From NCBI GenBank assembly GCA_947494565.1, contig CANLVG010000005.1:62001-126000 (forward strand): a stretch of DNA of 64,000 nucleotides, given 5' to 3'. Below are positions 36,841 through 47,200 of the stretch, piece after piece. Under the pieces are notes generated by a model that saw only the letters and a program-made list of their open reading frames with translations, made no database searches and was not told where the DNA came from. The stretch's first letter is position 1; every line of letters begins with the position of its first letter. Both the position numbers and the translations under genes were made by a program. Source of the stretch: an uncultured Flavobacteriaceae bacterium (GTDB lineage: Bacteria > Bacteroidota > Bacteroidia > Flavobacteriales > Flavobacteriaceae).

Positions 36841-37932
36841 ATGCGATTTCTATTGAAAGTTAACTTTTTTTTTTTTATTGTGATGGGTTTTTCGCAAGAC
36901 AGGGAAATGCAATCGTATACCCTAGAGGCCAGCCCCTTTTACGGCAGTGTCATCTTGCATAATCCTGATATCAACCATTTGATTACCGAACATCCGTCCG
37001 GAATTATTTTGGGTTTTAACCGCAAGACGTTCGGAAATGAAGAATGGCAACAATGGTATAACTATCCAGATTTGGGGGCTTCCTTTATTTATCAAGATAT
37101 GGTCAATCCGACGCTAGGTAAGAATATCGGATTGTATGCTCACTTTAACTTTTACTTCTTTAAACGAAATTTGCAGCTCCGTATAGGCCAGGGAATGGCC
37201 TATACGACCAATCCATATGATAAGAATACCAATTTTAGAAATAATGCTTACGGCTCGACCTTACTGAGTTCTACGTATTTAATGTTGAACTTTCAGAAAG
37301 AGAACATCATTAAGAATCTTGGTATTAAGGCCGGTATTTCGGTCATTCACTATTCCAATGCAAATGTCAAAGCTCCGAATACTTCGACGAATACGTTGGC
37401 CTTTAATGCAGGGTTGGTATATAGTATAAATCAAGAAGAAGAGGTCTATATCCGACGCGAAAAAGAAAAGATAACGGAACCCATACGTTATACTGTAGCG
37501 CTCCGAGGAGGAGTGAATGAAAGTGATGTAATTAATTCCGGTCAATATGGCTTTGCGGTTTTTTCGGGGTTTGCTGACAAACGGTTGGGGAGGAAGAGTG
37601 CCATACAATTGGGTGCCGATATCTTTTTTTCGAACTTCTTAAAAGAGTTGATTCGGTTTCAATCGATTTCCTTTCCGGAGAATGAGATTGCTGCGGATAC
37701 CGATTTCAAACGTGTGGGGGTCTTCATAGGCCATGAATTGTTCATCAATAAATTAAGTGTCACTAGTCAGCTCGGATATTATGTGTACTACCCCTTTGAT
37801 TTTGAAGGAAAAGTGTACAATAGAATGGGGTTGAAACGCTATTTTGGGAATCGCTGGTTTGGCGAAATCTCACTCAAATCACATGGTGCGGCTGCCGAAG
37901 CCGTCGAATTTGGAATAGGGATTAGATTATGA
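36841..37932 (+). CDS. Lipid A deacylase-like outer-membrane protein (acyloxyacyl hydrolase family)
   Basis: A 363 aa protein with a signal peptide (hydrophobic stretch ending GFSQ) and a predicted beta-barrel. The PagL-type active-site motif H-x-S-N is present as H170-Y-S172-N173, which supports hydrolysis of an acyl chain from lipid A in the outer membrane. It is about twice the size of PagL itself, as is common in Bacteroidota members; the second half (from about 220) forms additional barrel strands. Its stop overlaps the start of the GIN gene by 4 bp (ATGA), so they are co-translated. Confidence 0.82.
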   Translation: MRFLLKVNFFFFIVMGFSQDREMQSYTLEASPFYGSVILHNPDINHLITEHPSGIILGFNRKTFGNEEWQQWYNYPDLGASFIYQDMVNPTLGKNIGLYAHFNFYFFKRNLQLRIGQGMAYTTNPYDKNTNFRNNAYGSTLLSSTYLMLNFQKENIIKNLGIKAGISVIHYSNANVKAPNTSTNTLAFNAGLVYSINQEEEVYIRREKEKITEPIRYTVALRGGVNESDVINSGQYGFAVFSGFADKRLGRKSAIQLGADIFFSNFLKELIRFQSISFPENEIAADTDFKRVGVFIGHELFINKLSVTSQLGYYVYYPFDFEGKVYNRMGLKRYFGNRWFGEISLKSHGAAAEAVEFGIGIRL

Positions 37933-38738
37933 TCATGAACAGCACGCAAAAAAAACAGTTTAAGAGAACTTTAGGACGAAACGCTCTTCCATTCTGCCTA
38001 TTGTACCTGCTGATCTTCATAAACCAGGGATGTAATTCCAACTCGGCCTCTGATTGTTTTCAAAACGCCGGGGAAATTGTTAGGGATGAGGTTGTGGTTG
38101 CTGGTTTCTCACAAATCACGGTTTTCGAAAATGTGCGATTGATCGTAGCGGAAGGCGTTGAACATAAAGTTGAGGTGGAAACGGGATCGTTTCTCAGAAA
38201 TGAGGTCAGTATCACGGTAGAGGGAAGTCGATTGCTCTTACGTGACACCAATGATTGTAATTATGTTCGAGACTATGGAATCACCACGGTTTACGTTACC
38301 GCACCTGAGCTTACTGAGATAAGAAGCAGTACCGGCTTGCCTATTAGAAGCGAGGGTGTTTTGAACTATGCAGATTTGACGTTGATTTCGGAAAGTTTTT
38401 TAAACCCGGAAAGTGAAACCACTGATGGTGAATTCGATTTGGATTTGAATGTGGAGAATCTGGCCCTTATTGTAAACGGAATTACCTATTTTAAGCTAAG
38501 GGGTTCGGCGATGGATTTCAACGTTCAGATAGCAGCCGGGGATTCTCGTATCGAGGCTGAAAATCTTATCGCAGAGCGAGTTTCCATAGACCATCGCGGA
38601 ACCAATGATCTGTTCGTAAATCCGCAACAGTCTTTACGCGGGGTTATTCGAGGTACGGGTGACGTGATTAGCAGTAACCGACCCCCGGAAGTTGAAATTG
38701 AAACACTTTTCAATGGTAAACTGATATTTAAAAATTAA
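37929..38738 (+). CDS. Head-GIN domain lipoprotein (DUF2807)
   Basis: A 269 aa protein with a lipoprotein-like signal (hydrophobic FCLLYLLIFI, lipobox NQGC at about residue 36). The mature part has the GIN-domain beginning VAGFSQITVFENVRLIVAEG and a beta-solenoid of short strands, usual for the putative auto-transporter adhesin head-GIN family of Bacteroidota. The function is not established; a surface location is likely. It is translationally coupled to the lipid A deacylase-like gene. Confidence 0.82.
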   Translation: MIMNSTQKKQFKRTLGRNALPFCLLYLLIFINQGCNSNSASDCFQNAGEIVRDEVVVAGFSQITVFENVRLIVAEGVEHKVEVETGSFLRNEVSITVEGSRLLLRDTNDCNYVRDYGITTVYVTAPELTEIRSSTGLPIRSEGVLNYADLTLISESFLNPESETTDGEFDLDLNVENLALIVNGITYFKLRGSAMDFNVQIAAGDSRIEAENLIAERVSIDHRGTNDLFVNPQQSLRGVIRGTGDVISSNRPPEVEIETLFNGKLIFKN

Positions 38739-38768
38739 TCCATGGCAACCCAATAACTTGTATACGGT

Positions 38769-39905
38769 GTGAACCCCATTCTCAAGTATATCAAAGACAT
38801 ATTACGCAAGAAACGTATAGTAGGTAATGACCAGCAGCTTACTGGTTTGGTCAAGGCGGATATGTTGCTTCAAGAACTGGTTGACATGAAAAAAGTGCCC
38901 GGTATTTCGGTTACCGTGATGCGCAATGGGGAAAAGTTGTTGCAAAAGGGCTACGGCTATGCAAATATAGAAAACGGAATTCCTATGGACCCCGGGGAAA
39001 CAATCTGTAGAATAGCCAGTATATCAAAGAATATAGCAGCAATCGCTTTGGCACATATGGTCAAGGATGGTATGATTTCCCTTGACGCTTCCTTTTACAA
39101 ATACGTACCCTATTTCCCTAAAAAACAATGGGACTTTACCATTCGACAACTCGCTAGCCATACGGCAGGTATACGAGGATACCGAGGCTTGGAATACGGT
39201 TTGAACAAGCCCTACTCCATTCAAGAGAGTATTGCTATTTTTAAGGACGACGACCTGCTTTTCGAACCGGGTACGGATTATCTGTATACTAGTTTTGATT
39301 GGGTATTGATTTCATTGGCGATGCAGGAATCAAGTGGGATTCCTTTTGAAGAGTATACCCGGGAAAAGGTTTTGCGCCCCCTCGATATGACAAAGACCTT
39401 GGCCCCTTCCAGAAAGAGAGAAGGGGAGGAAGAAACACTACATCTTGAAGACCGAAACCCAGGGACCAGTCGATCCAATACAGTTTTCCAAACTCGAGCA
39501 ACTTACTATTCTAAAAATCGCTTTGGTTTTCGAAAGGCAATACCCGTAAACAATCACTATAAACTGGCTGGAGGTGGATTTCTATCTACCTCTGGGGATA
39601 TCGCAAAATTCGGCCAGGCTGTTTTAGATGAAAAGGCCTTGGATAAAGAGCATCTTGATGAATTTTTGACCTCCGAGACGGTCAAGGAGAACAAAACCTA
39701 CTATGGACTCGGTTGGCAGGTGAGTGAGGATAAGCACGGAAGACCATACTACGGACATGTTGGAAATGGCGTTGGGGGGTATTCAAATCTATTCGTTTAT
39801 CCGAGGGAGCAAATGGTTTTTGCGGCATTAATCAATTGTACGAACCCTGGTATACAAGACGAATTGAATATGGTACAAGACCGCCTACTTAAAATCGAGG
39901 GATAG
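38769..39905 (+). CDS. Beta-lactamase-like serine hydrolase (class C / LACTB type)
   Basis: A 378 aa penicillin-binding-protein-like hydrolase. The catalytic SxxK is S84-I-S-K87. A YxN-like element is in YLYTSFDW, where Asn is replaced. The HxG triad element is in YGHVGNGVGG. Such proteins act as esterases or D-amino-acid peptidases more often than as true beta-lactamases. No signal peptide can be seen, so a cytoplasmic location is suggested, unusual for the fold but known for LACTB-type enzymes. The start is GTG at 38769: an in-frame stop lies just upstream at 38754-38756, and the next ATG (38859) would remove part of the conserved N-terminal region. Confidence 0.8.
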   Translation: MNPILKYIKDILRKKRIVGNDQQLTGLVKADMLLQELVDMKKVPGISVTVMRNGEKLLQKGYGYANIENGIPMDPGETICRIASISKNIAAIALAHMVKDGMISLDASFYKYVPYFPKKQWDFTIRQLASHTAGIRGYRGLEYGLNKPYSIQESIAIFKDDDLLFEPGTDYLYTSFDWVLISLAMQESSGIPFEEYTREKVLRPLDMTKTLAPSRKREGEEETLHLEDRNPGTSRSNTVFQTRATYYSKNRFGFRKAIPVNNHYKLAGGGFLSTSGDIAKFGQAVLDEKALDKEHLDEFLTSETVKENKTYYGLGWQVSEDKHGRPYYGHVGNGVGGYSNLFVYPREQMVFAALINCTNPGIQDELNMVQDRLLKIEG

Positions 39906-40010
39906 TAAACGGCCAAGTACATATTGCTTTTTAACAAAATTCTTTTATTTTAGCATTGAAGAATATTGAAAAAGTAATAAAAAGAGTACTGTAATAGTTC
40001 ATTACACGTG

Positions 40011-40655
40011 CTAATCAAAGCAAAAATATAGATCACCCGGAGTAATATTAGTCTTACTTAGATTGTAGATAAGAGGTTTGTCTAAAGAGTCGAAATAAAG
40101 CCCCCAATATTTGGAGTAAGGGGAATCGTATTTTTGAGGTCTGACCGAATTGTTTTTAGTAAAAAGCTTTTTGGTCGTAGTATCCTCTAAGACTGGAATA
40201 TGGATTTCATTGGGTGCTTGGCCCATTATTGTTGAATAGTACTCGTAATGATGAAGAAGGGCTTGAACGATGTATTCAAATTCTTCAACAATACTGTTCT
40301 GTTCAACGGAATAGATAGTGATCGAGGTGTTTTTAAAGTATATGGAAACTTCTTCGAAATCAAATGTGGGCGTAAGGGCTTGATTTAAGCCATATAGCGC
40401 ATTTTGAAATTGTAGAATTGGCTTCGAAATATTGACTTTTTGGTCAGAATCATCAAAAGGCATTCGAATTAAGGAAATTATTTCAGGAAGACTGAAGCAG
40501 CAATCGACCTCTATGGCCAGGTTTACAAGTCCGTCAGAAGGCGGACAGATTACTACTTTAATGTCGGTTGAGAAAATCTGTTCTAAATTTCTTTCAAAAT
40601 CTAGAATAATTTCAAGTTCACTTTGGGCAAGGGTGATTTTGGAATAATTTGTCAT
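40011..40655 (-). CDS. Unknown 214 aa protein
   Basis: No family recognised. It is acidic, mixed alpha/beta, without signal peptide or membrane segments. A central FEYIVQALLHHYEYYSTIMG helix and a C-terminal part rich in Tyr and Asn are the only notable traits. It is divergent from an HTH regulator gene, with direct repeats in the shared upstream region, and may be regulated by it. AT-rich compared with flanking housekeeping genes. Confidence 0.6.
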   Translation of the reverse strand: MTNYSKITLAQSELEIILDFERNLEQIFSTDIKVVICPPSDGLVNLAIEVDCCFSLPEIISLIRMPFDDSDQKVNISKPILQFQNALYGLNQALTPTFDFEEVSIYFKNTSITIYSVEQNSIVEEFEYIVQALLHHYEYYSTIMGQAPNEIHIPVLEDTTTKKLFTKNNSVRPQKYDSPYSKYWGLYFDSLDKPLIYNLSKTNITPGDLYFCFD

Positions 40656-40678
40656 TTGCTAATATTTTTATAGTTTTC

Positions 40679-40708
40679 CTAGCATGACAATTTTTTACTA
40701 GCATGACA
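40679..40708. promoter_or_regulatory. Direct repeats in the divergent regulatory region
   Basis: CTAGCATGACA occurs twice (40679-40689 and 40698-40708) with a 19-bp period, about two helix turns, between the unknown gene and the HTH gene. This is what a regulator binding one DNA face would need. A related TGTCATTTGCTAA in the opposite orientation overlaps the start codon of the leftward gene (about 40650-40662). Confidence 0.5.
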
Positions 40709-40800
40709 GTATTTAAAACTGTTGAGCTGTAAAAAATAATCAGATATTAGCAATTGGCGTTCGCAAATTATAAAATATTTTTTACATAAAAAAATAGTTG

Positions 40801-41310
40801 ATGATTTTAAATAGACTGAGAGACTATCTTCTACATCGCGATTTAAGCTTCAATAAGTTCGAAATGTCCTTAGGGGTAAGCCATGGAAGTATATCGAATG
40901 CCTGGAAACATCAAAGGAATATCGGCTCAAATGTCGTTGAAAAAATACTGAGCACCTATCCTGACATCAACGCCGAATGGCTACTTCGAGGTGAAGGGGA
41001 AATGTTGAATGCCGCGGCTAATTCAGCATCTGATTTTAAAATTTCAAAGGGAAGAACAGATGAAGAATTAATTGCACAGATACTGGCGTTTTTTGGTTTG
41101 CAAAGCCGCGAAGAACTAGTGGAGTATTTAGATAATTCTTCAAATTCTGACCGCTTAGGCCTCTATGAGCAAATGATTCTGCAAATATGGGAGAACAAAT
41201 ATGGAAAAGAACTTAAAGCAATCAAACTTCAATTAATGACCTTGTTTTCTGCCCATATGGATGAACAAATGACGTCTAAAGAGTCCGATACGGATGCTAT
41301 GACGAGTTAA
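40801..41310 (+). CDS. HTH transcriptional regulator (CI-repressor-like N-terminus)
   Basis: A 169 aa protein. The first 60 residues form a lambda-repressor-like HTH (LSFNKFEMSLGVSHGSISNA, then a recognition helix). They are followed by INAEWLLRGEGEML, a motif seen in many Bacteroidota CI-like regulators of phage and chromosomal origin. The rest is helical and unassigned, with no LexA-type peptidase motif, so it is not a self-cleaving repressor. ATG 40801 was chosen over TTG 40798. It sits between two unknown genes, divergent from one and overlapping the other by 4 bp at the 3' end. Confidence 0.8.
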   Translation: MILNRLRDYLLHRDLSFNKFEMSLGVSHGSISNAWKHQRNIGSNVVEKILSTYPDINAEWLLRGEGEMLNAAANSASDFKISKGRTDEELIAQILAFFGLQSREELVEYLDNSSNSDRLGLYEQMILQIWENKYGKELKAIKLQLMTLFSAHMDEQMTSKESDTDAMTS

Positions 41311-41858
41311 GGAATACGACTCATTCCCTCAACATAATCTAATTTGAACTGTATAAGGTCTAATAAAAATTGAATAGTGGCCTCATTACGTGTTTCATTG
41401 AACTCATCAAGAAATGCCTTCGTCCCCAATATAATTTGGCGGTAAGAAATAGCGTGTTCTTCAACGTTCTCATTTTGATGATAGAGACAATTGAAGTAAA
41501 TGATCATATAGTTGAACCATTTCTTTTCATGAGTCAGCGAACGATACCGCTCCATTTCTTTGCTGAGGTCCTCAATACCTATATAGTCATCGATTTTTTG
41601 AATCAACGATTGTTGCAATTTCATTGAATATGGTTTATAGGTGACGACAAATACATCTAAATATAAAATATATTCTATTAAATAGCAATGTAAAATGGGC
41701 AATCTATCGGCGAATGTATGTACAGAATAAAACTTCGCTTCCTCCAAATTCTCAACCGTTATATTATTTGTATGGCCTATGCATGCAGAGGGGTAGTGAA
41801 AGAGAGACTTGATATACAACGGATGACAGGTGTTGTCCCTAGTGTCATTTGTAATCAA
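41307..41858 (-). CDS. Unknown 183 aa protein
   Basis: No family recognised. It is largely helical, with a Tyr-rich middle (YLIEYILYLDVFVVTYKPY) and a C-terminal helical region, and no clear signal peptide. It converges on the HTH gene with a 4-bp overlap. The first 30 residues look unlike a normal N-terminus, so the true start could be further inside. Low confidence that it is a real gene, although the frame is long for this AT-rich stretch. Confidence 0.45.
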   Translation of the reverse strand: MITNDTRDNTCHPLYIKSLFHYPSACIGHTNNITVENLEEAKFYSVHTFADRLPILHCYLIEYILYLDVFVVTYKPYSMKLQQSLIQKIDDYIGIEDLSKEMERYRSLTHEKKWFNYMIIYFNCLYHQNENVEEHAISYRQIILGTKAFLDEFNETRNEATIQFLLDLIQFKLDYVEGMSRIP

Positions 41859-42005
41859 AGTGTGCCAAAAAGTTCTGAACGTTGGACATTTTCTCTAGTG
41901 GTCCTTCGCTCGAGCTCATTTAGGAACGAAAACGATTTTGTTAACACTAATATTTATTTAAATTTTTGCGCGGATATTAGTACCTTATGAGGAATAATTT
42001 TCAGT

Positions 42006-43097
42006 ATGACTTTGCGATCTTTGATACTAGTTTTAATCTGTGGTCTGTATGCTTGTCAGACAGCAAAAAAAGAGGGCGGGAGCAATGTATCCCCTGAATT
42101 AGTGCAGCAGTCGATCAAAAAGATCGATGTGCACGCGCACTTTAAATATTCTCGAGATTACCTTCTCGATTTTTTCAAAAAATGGAATATGCAAGCCGTT
42201 CTTGTTGATGTATCCATTGCCGATTCAGCAGGAGTCAATAGAAGTTGGAACGAGTATTTAGCGCATAGCGGTACCCAGCCTGATTTGTACTTTCTCTGTA
42301 CCTCCCTAATCGGGGTTGACATTGATGCCACTGATTTTGCCGAGAAAGAGATCGAACGGTTAAAAAATGAAATCGAAGCAGGCGCATTGATGGTCAAGGT
42401 TTGGAAGAATTTTGGTATGGTCACCAAAGATGCCTCTGGAGAGTTCATTCAAATAGATGACGTTCGGTTGCAGCCCATATGGGAATTTTTAAAAGATAGA
42501 AACATTCCCGTAATGGCCCATATCGGAGAGCCTATCCAAGCATGGCGACCATTGAACGACAAGAACAATCCACATTACGGTTATTATTCGGAGCACCCCG
42601 AATACCATGCCTTCCAACACCCGGAGATACCATCCTACGAAACGATTATTAATGCTCGAGATCGATGGATTGAGAACAACCCCGAACTGAAAATCTTGGG
42701 CGCGCATTTAGGCAGTATGTCGCATGATGTAGAAATGGTGGCGCAACGTTTAGACCGCTTTCCTAATATGTATGTAGAGCCTGCAGCTCGTTTTGGTGAT
42801 TTGGTAGGACAGGATTCCGAGAAGGTGAAGGCTTTTTTTATCGAATACCAAGATCGTATCCTGTTCGGAACGGATTATGGAAACTCGGTTGTCCAAGATG
42901 GAAAAAGTCCAAATGAATTGAAAAACGAAGTCCATGCCCTTGAGAAAGATTACGATCGTCTTTGGCGATATGTAAGTACCACTGATTCGATTTATGAGAG
43001 AGGACAAGAAAATGTTGGTTTAAAATTGCCCGAAAAAGTGTTGCATAAATTCTATTACCGGAATGCTATTGATTTTTTAGGGCTCGAAGCGGACTGA
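42006..43097 (+). CDS. Amidohydrolase (TIM-barrel) lipoprotein
   Basis: A 363 aa protein with a lipoprotein signal (lipobox LYAC, Cys17) and an amidohydrolase-2 type fold. HxH is in DVHAHF, the middle ligand in AHIGEP, another in LGAHLGSM, and the catalytic Asp in LFGTDYGN. Relatives include ACMSD-like decarboxylases and lactone hydrolases; the substrate cannot be told. The exported location is unusual for that group but frequent in Flavobacteriia. It is 59 bp upstream of the LuxR-type gene in the same direction. Confidence 0.85.
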   Translation: MTLRSLILVLICGLYACQTAKKEGGSNVSPELVQQSIKKIDVHAHFKYSRDYLLDFFKKWNMQAVLVDVSIADSAGVNRSWNEYLAHSGTQPDLYFLCTSLIGVDIDATDFAEKEIERLKNEIEAGALMVKVWKNFGMVTKDASGEFIQIDDVRLQPIWEFLKDRNIPVMAHIGEPIQAWRPLNDKNNPHYGYYSEHPEYHAFQHPEIPSYETIINARDRWIENNPELKILGAHLGSMSHDVEMVAQRLDRFPNMYVEPAARFGDLVGQDSEKVKAFFIEYQDRILFGTDYGNSVVQDGKSPNELKNEVHALEKDYDRLWRYVSTTDSIYERGQENVGLKLPEKVLHKFYYRNAIDFLGLEAD

Positions 43098-43156
43098 ACT
43101 CAAAAAGTACTAGAGACGCGTCAGTTATTAAAAGCGATAGTGTAATGTGATGATAT

Positions 43157-44122
43157 ATGATTAAAAAAAGCCTGTTTTTTCTTTTATTTTTTTACAGTGT
43201 TGTGGTATGTGCCCAGGCGGCAATTTCTGGCCAAATCAATAGAAATGTTGAGGGCACTCCTGCCAAAGTACATTTGACCAAATTGAATATAGAACATATC
43301 AAGGATTTGAAATTTGCAAAGCCCGTAGCCTGGATGCTAACCAGGGAAGATGGTTCGTTCACTTTTGACCAAAAACACATTGCCGATAAAGATGCCGTGT
43401 ATCATATTTATGTGAAACGGGTAGAAGAAGCATTAAACGATACGATTGCTGCCGGGGCTACCTTTATTTTATCCAAGTCGGATAAAATGATTTTCCAGAG
43501 AACTAAAGTTCCTTTCGCCGAATACACAACCACCAACGAAGCCGATAAAGAATGGAAAAGGTTATTGGCCTACGAGACGGAATTGTTACAATCGAAATTG
43601 GACCAAGATAACGAGGAGCAACAGTTAAAGGGTTATGCGAAAGACTCTCTCCGCATTTTGATGGTAAAATTGATAGGAATCAAGCAATTGGAAGAAAAGG
43701 GACTCCTTGAACAGGATATCACCAAAAATTCAGCTTTTTATCTCGCGCTTCTTTCCGAACTTAAAGAAAGCGAAATGCCCAAAGAAAACTATCTGTTTCT
43801 TGAAAAGCGTCTGGCGTTTTTAACACAGGGTACGATAGAAAAAAAATACGCCTGGAGCAAGATGGTGAATTACATATTGGGAGTCTTGGTGCTGGGGCTC
43901 GCAGGTTTTCTGATAGTTCGCCGAAAAAGTGCACCTATACCCGTCGCACTCAGCAGGCAGGAACAGAATATTCAAAAATTAATTGTTGAAGGAAAAACCA
44001 ATAAGGAAATAGCAAATGAGCTTTATATCAGCATTAGTACCGTAAAAACCCATATCACCAATATCTACCAAAAGCTAAAAGTCGCCAACCGTCAGGAATT
44101 GGTACGGAAAATGCGAAATTAG
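43157..44122 (+). CDS. Membrane-anchored LuxR-type regulator
   Basis: A 321 aa protein with a topology rarely seen in transcription factors. It has an N-terminal signal peptide (hydrophobic core then VCAQ), an exported domain of about 210 residues that begins like a carboxypeptidase-regulatory/Ig-like strand set, one transmembrane helix (about residues 236-253, ILGVLVLGLAGFLIV), and a cytoplasmic C-terminal LuxR/GerE HTH (LSRQEQNIQKLIVEGKTNKE to the end, with TVKTHITNIYQKL). It probably senses something outside and acts on DNA at the membrane. Its targets are unknown; the flanking genes are candidates. Confidence 0.85.
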   Translation: MIKKSLFFLLFFYSVVVCAQAAISGQINRNVEGTPAKVHLTKLNIEHIKDLKFAKPVAWMLTREDGSFTFDQKHIADKDAVYHIYVKRVEEALNDTIAAGATFILSKSDKMIFQRTKVPFAEYTTTNEADKEWKRLLAYETELLQSKLDQDNEEQQLKGYAKDSLRILMVKLIGIKQLEEKGLLEQDITKNSAFYLALLSELKESEMPKENYLFLEKRLAFLTQGTIEKKYAWSKMVNYILGVLVLGLAGFLIVRRKSAPIPVALSRQEQNIQKLIVEGKTNKEIANELYISISTVKTHITNIYQKLKVANRQELVRKMRN

Positions 44123-44205
44123 TACGGGTACTAGTGCCTATTTCCCACTACTTAAAATACGTTTTTAAACTATTCTGAAAGTCCTTTGTTATAAAGTACT
44201 TTTAG

Positions 44206-47200
44206 ATGTCAACAAACCACTTTAACAGATGGAACCGTATGTTGGGCTGGGCGCTCTTTGGTATTGCGCTTGTGGTATATGCTCTTACGGTTGAACCGAC
44301 CGTAAGTTTTTGGGATGCCGGTGAGTATATCGCTACCTCGGCCAAATTGCAGATTGCCCATCCGCCGGGGGCTCCTCTTTTACAGATGATAGGTGCGTTC
44401 TTCGCGCTCTTTGCCTATGATAAATCGCAGATTGCACTCATGGTCAACTATGTTTCAGTGGTCTCAAGCGCTTTTACCATTCTTTTTCTTTTTTGGTCGA
44501 TTACCCATTTGCTACAACAACTGGTCTTCAAGATCAAAAGGCCTACTAGGGAAAACCACATCGCCATTTTAGGTAGTGCAAGCATCGGTGCTTTGACCTA
44601 TACCTTTTCAGATAGTTTTTGGTTTAATGCAACCGAGACCGAAGTATATGCTACAGCAAGTTTCATTATGGCCCTATTGCTTTGGTTGGGACTCAAATGG
44701 ACTGATGACCAACATTCCGTACGAAGGAATAAATGGCTACTGCTTATCTCATTTGTCGTCGGGTTGACCTTTGGTGTTCAGTTTATGGGGTTTTTAGCAA
44801 TCCCTTCTATTGTATTGCTCTACTATTTCAAGAGCTATAGGCCCACGGTCAAAAATTTTATTCTCGCCAATCTCCTGGCAATCGGCGTGCTGATGTTGGT
44901 GTTCAAATTTGCGCTGACCTACGTGCTTCAACTGTTCGGTTGGTGCGAGGTTGTGTTGGTGAATTCTTTCGGGTTGCCTTTTAATTCAGGTACTGTACTC
45001 ATGGGATTTTTGTTGGTCGCCCTCTTCTATTTTGGCCTGCGATATACAAGGAGACGTAAGTATATGGCAGCCCATACGATACTTCTTTCCATACTTTTTT
45101 TGGTCTTGGGATTTTCATCATGGCTATTGCTTCCCATTCGGGCCAGTGCCAAAACCGTGATCAATGAAAATGACCCTTCTGATGCCCGTTCCTTGTTGGC
45201 ATACTACAATAGGGAACAATATCCTGCTACCGATAGCCCCTTTTACGGAGCCTACTATTCAGCTGCGTTTGCATCGGACCATCCGGATAAGGACGATAGA
45301 CCAAAATATGAGAGAAACGAGCGACTGGGCAAATATGTCATCGTAAATGACTTTGAAGGAGCACTCCGAGGATCCTCTGAAGAGCACAAAGGGTGGTTGC
45401 CACGCATGTGGAGTGAGCAAAATGCAGAGAATTACATGCGGTATTATGGGGTGCTCGATTTCACCATTAAACCCAAGTATAAAAATAATCAAGACCTAAA
45501 GAATACGGTAAACTTGATAAGACAGCAGCACGCTAAGGGTGAGATAGGGATAACCGAGTATATAACCTTTCTTAATGAAGCGAGCGACTACATCGAAGTG
45601 CGCCCTCCCACCCTAGGTCAGAATATCAAGTACATGCTTCATTTTCAGTTGGGTTATATGTATTGGAGGTATTTCATGTGGAATTTCACCGGTAGACAGA
45701 ATGATGAACAGGGGCGTTTTGACGACAATGGGGCTTGGCTTTCTGGAATAGTACCTATAGATAACCTGTATTTGGGAAGTCAAGAAGATCTACCCGAGGA
45801 GGTATTGCGGAACAAAGGTCGAAACACTTATTATTTCTTACCGCTGCTCTTAGGTCTTGTCGGTTTGGTTTTTCAATTTCGAAGTGATTGGAAACAGTTT
45901 TGGGTACTATTGGTTTTCTTTTTATTTACGGGCCTTGCCATTCAGTTTTATACCAACCCACCAATATTTCAACCACGAGAACGTGATTATTCCTTGGTAG
46001 GGTCTTTCTATGTTTTTTCAATTTGGATTGGCTTCGGAGCGTATGGTTTAATCAACCTGTTAAGAAAAAAGATACGATCAGCATACGTAGGGCCGATGGT
46101 TCTTTTGATTTGTTTGTTGATAGTGCCCTTGCGTATGGCCGAACAAAATTGGGATGACCATGATCGCAGCAACCGGTATACGGCTTTGGCAATGGCCAAA
46201 GCTTATCTCGATTCTACGAAAAAGAATGCAGGGTCTATTCTGTTTACGATAGGTGACATAGATACCTATCCCCTTTGGTATGTTCAAGACATAGAGGGGT
46301 ATCGAACGGATACCAGAGTGGTGGTTACCACGTATTTCGGAACAGATTGGTTTATTGACCAGATGAAACGTCGGGCCTATGAGAGTGCGCCTATTCCCTC
46401 GCAACTCGATCACGATCTGTACCGATACGGGTCTAGGGATATCATCTACTATGCGCCGATAACCGATAACCGTTGGGCTATAAAGGACTTTATGAAATGG
46501 GTGGCGAGCGATGTCCCAAGAACAAAAGTCAAGAATCTTTTGCAAGAACAAGGCCGTGACTTAAATGGGTATTCCGATAGCTATCTCGAGGCCGTGTATT
46601 ATCCCACCTATAAAATAAGGCTGCCGGTCAACAAAAAAAAGGTACTAAAGACCGGATTGGTGAAGGTAGAAGATGCGGATCAAATAGTCGACTTTATAGA
46701 CATCGACTTACCACAATCGGGTATCGGTAAAGCAAGTCTTATGATGCTCGACATTATTGCTAACAATGATTGGGAACGGCCGATTTACTTTTCAGGCGGA
46801 AGCTTTGACGAAAAGGAATACATCTGGATGAGCGATTTTTTACAACTGGATGGATTAGCGTACAAATTGGTACCCATTAAAACCAAGACCGAATCTATTT
46901 TCGACAAGGGAAGGATAGATAGTGAACTGATGTTTGAAATCATCAATACATGGGATTGGGGAAATTCCGGTGACGCTGACATCTATCATGATCCGCAAAC
47001 GAGAAAGCAGTGGGGCGTATCCTATCGTATTGTCTTGGCACGACTACTGGAAACCTTATTGGAGGAAAACGAAATTGAAAAGGCAAAATCCATCATCAAA
47101 TTGGTTCGGAAACACATTCCGATAGAACATTATGGCTATCATACTTTTGTGGAGCCTTTTTTGGATGGCTCTTTCAAAGTAGGAGAAACTAAAGAAGCTA

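Noticed and set aside
37929-37940. Later start (37935) for the GIN lipoprotein
   Set aside because: The ATG at 37929 overlaps the upstream stop in the usual ATGA manner; both are possible but the first is favoured.
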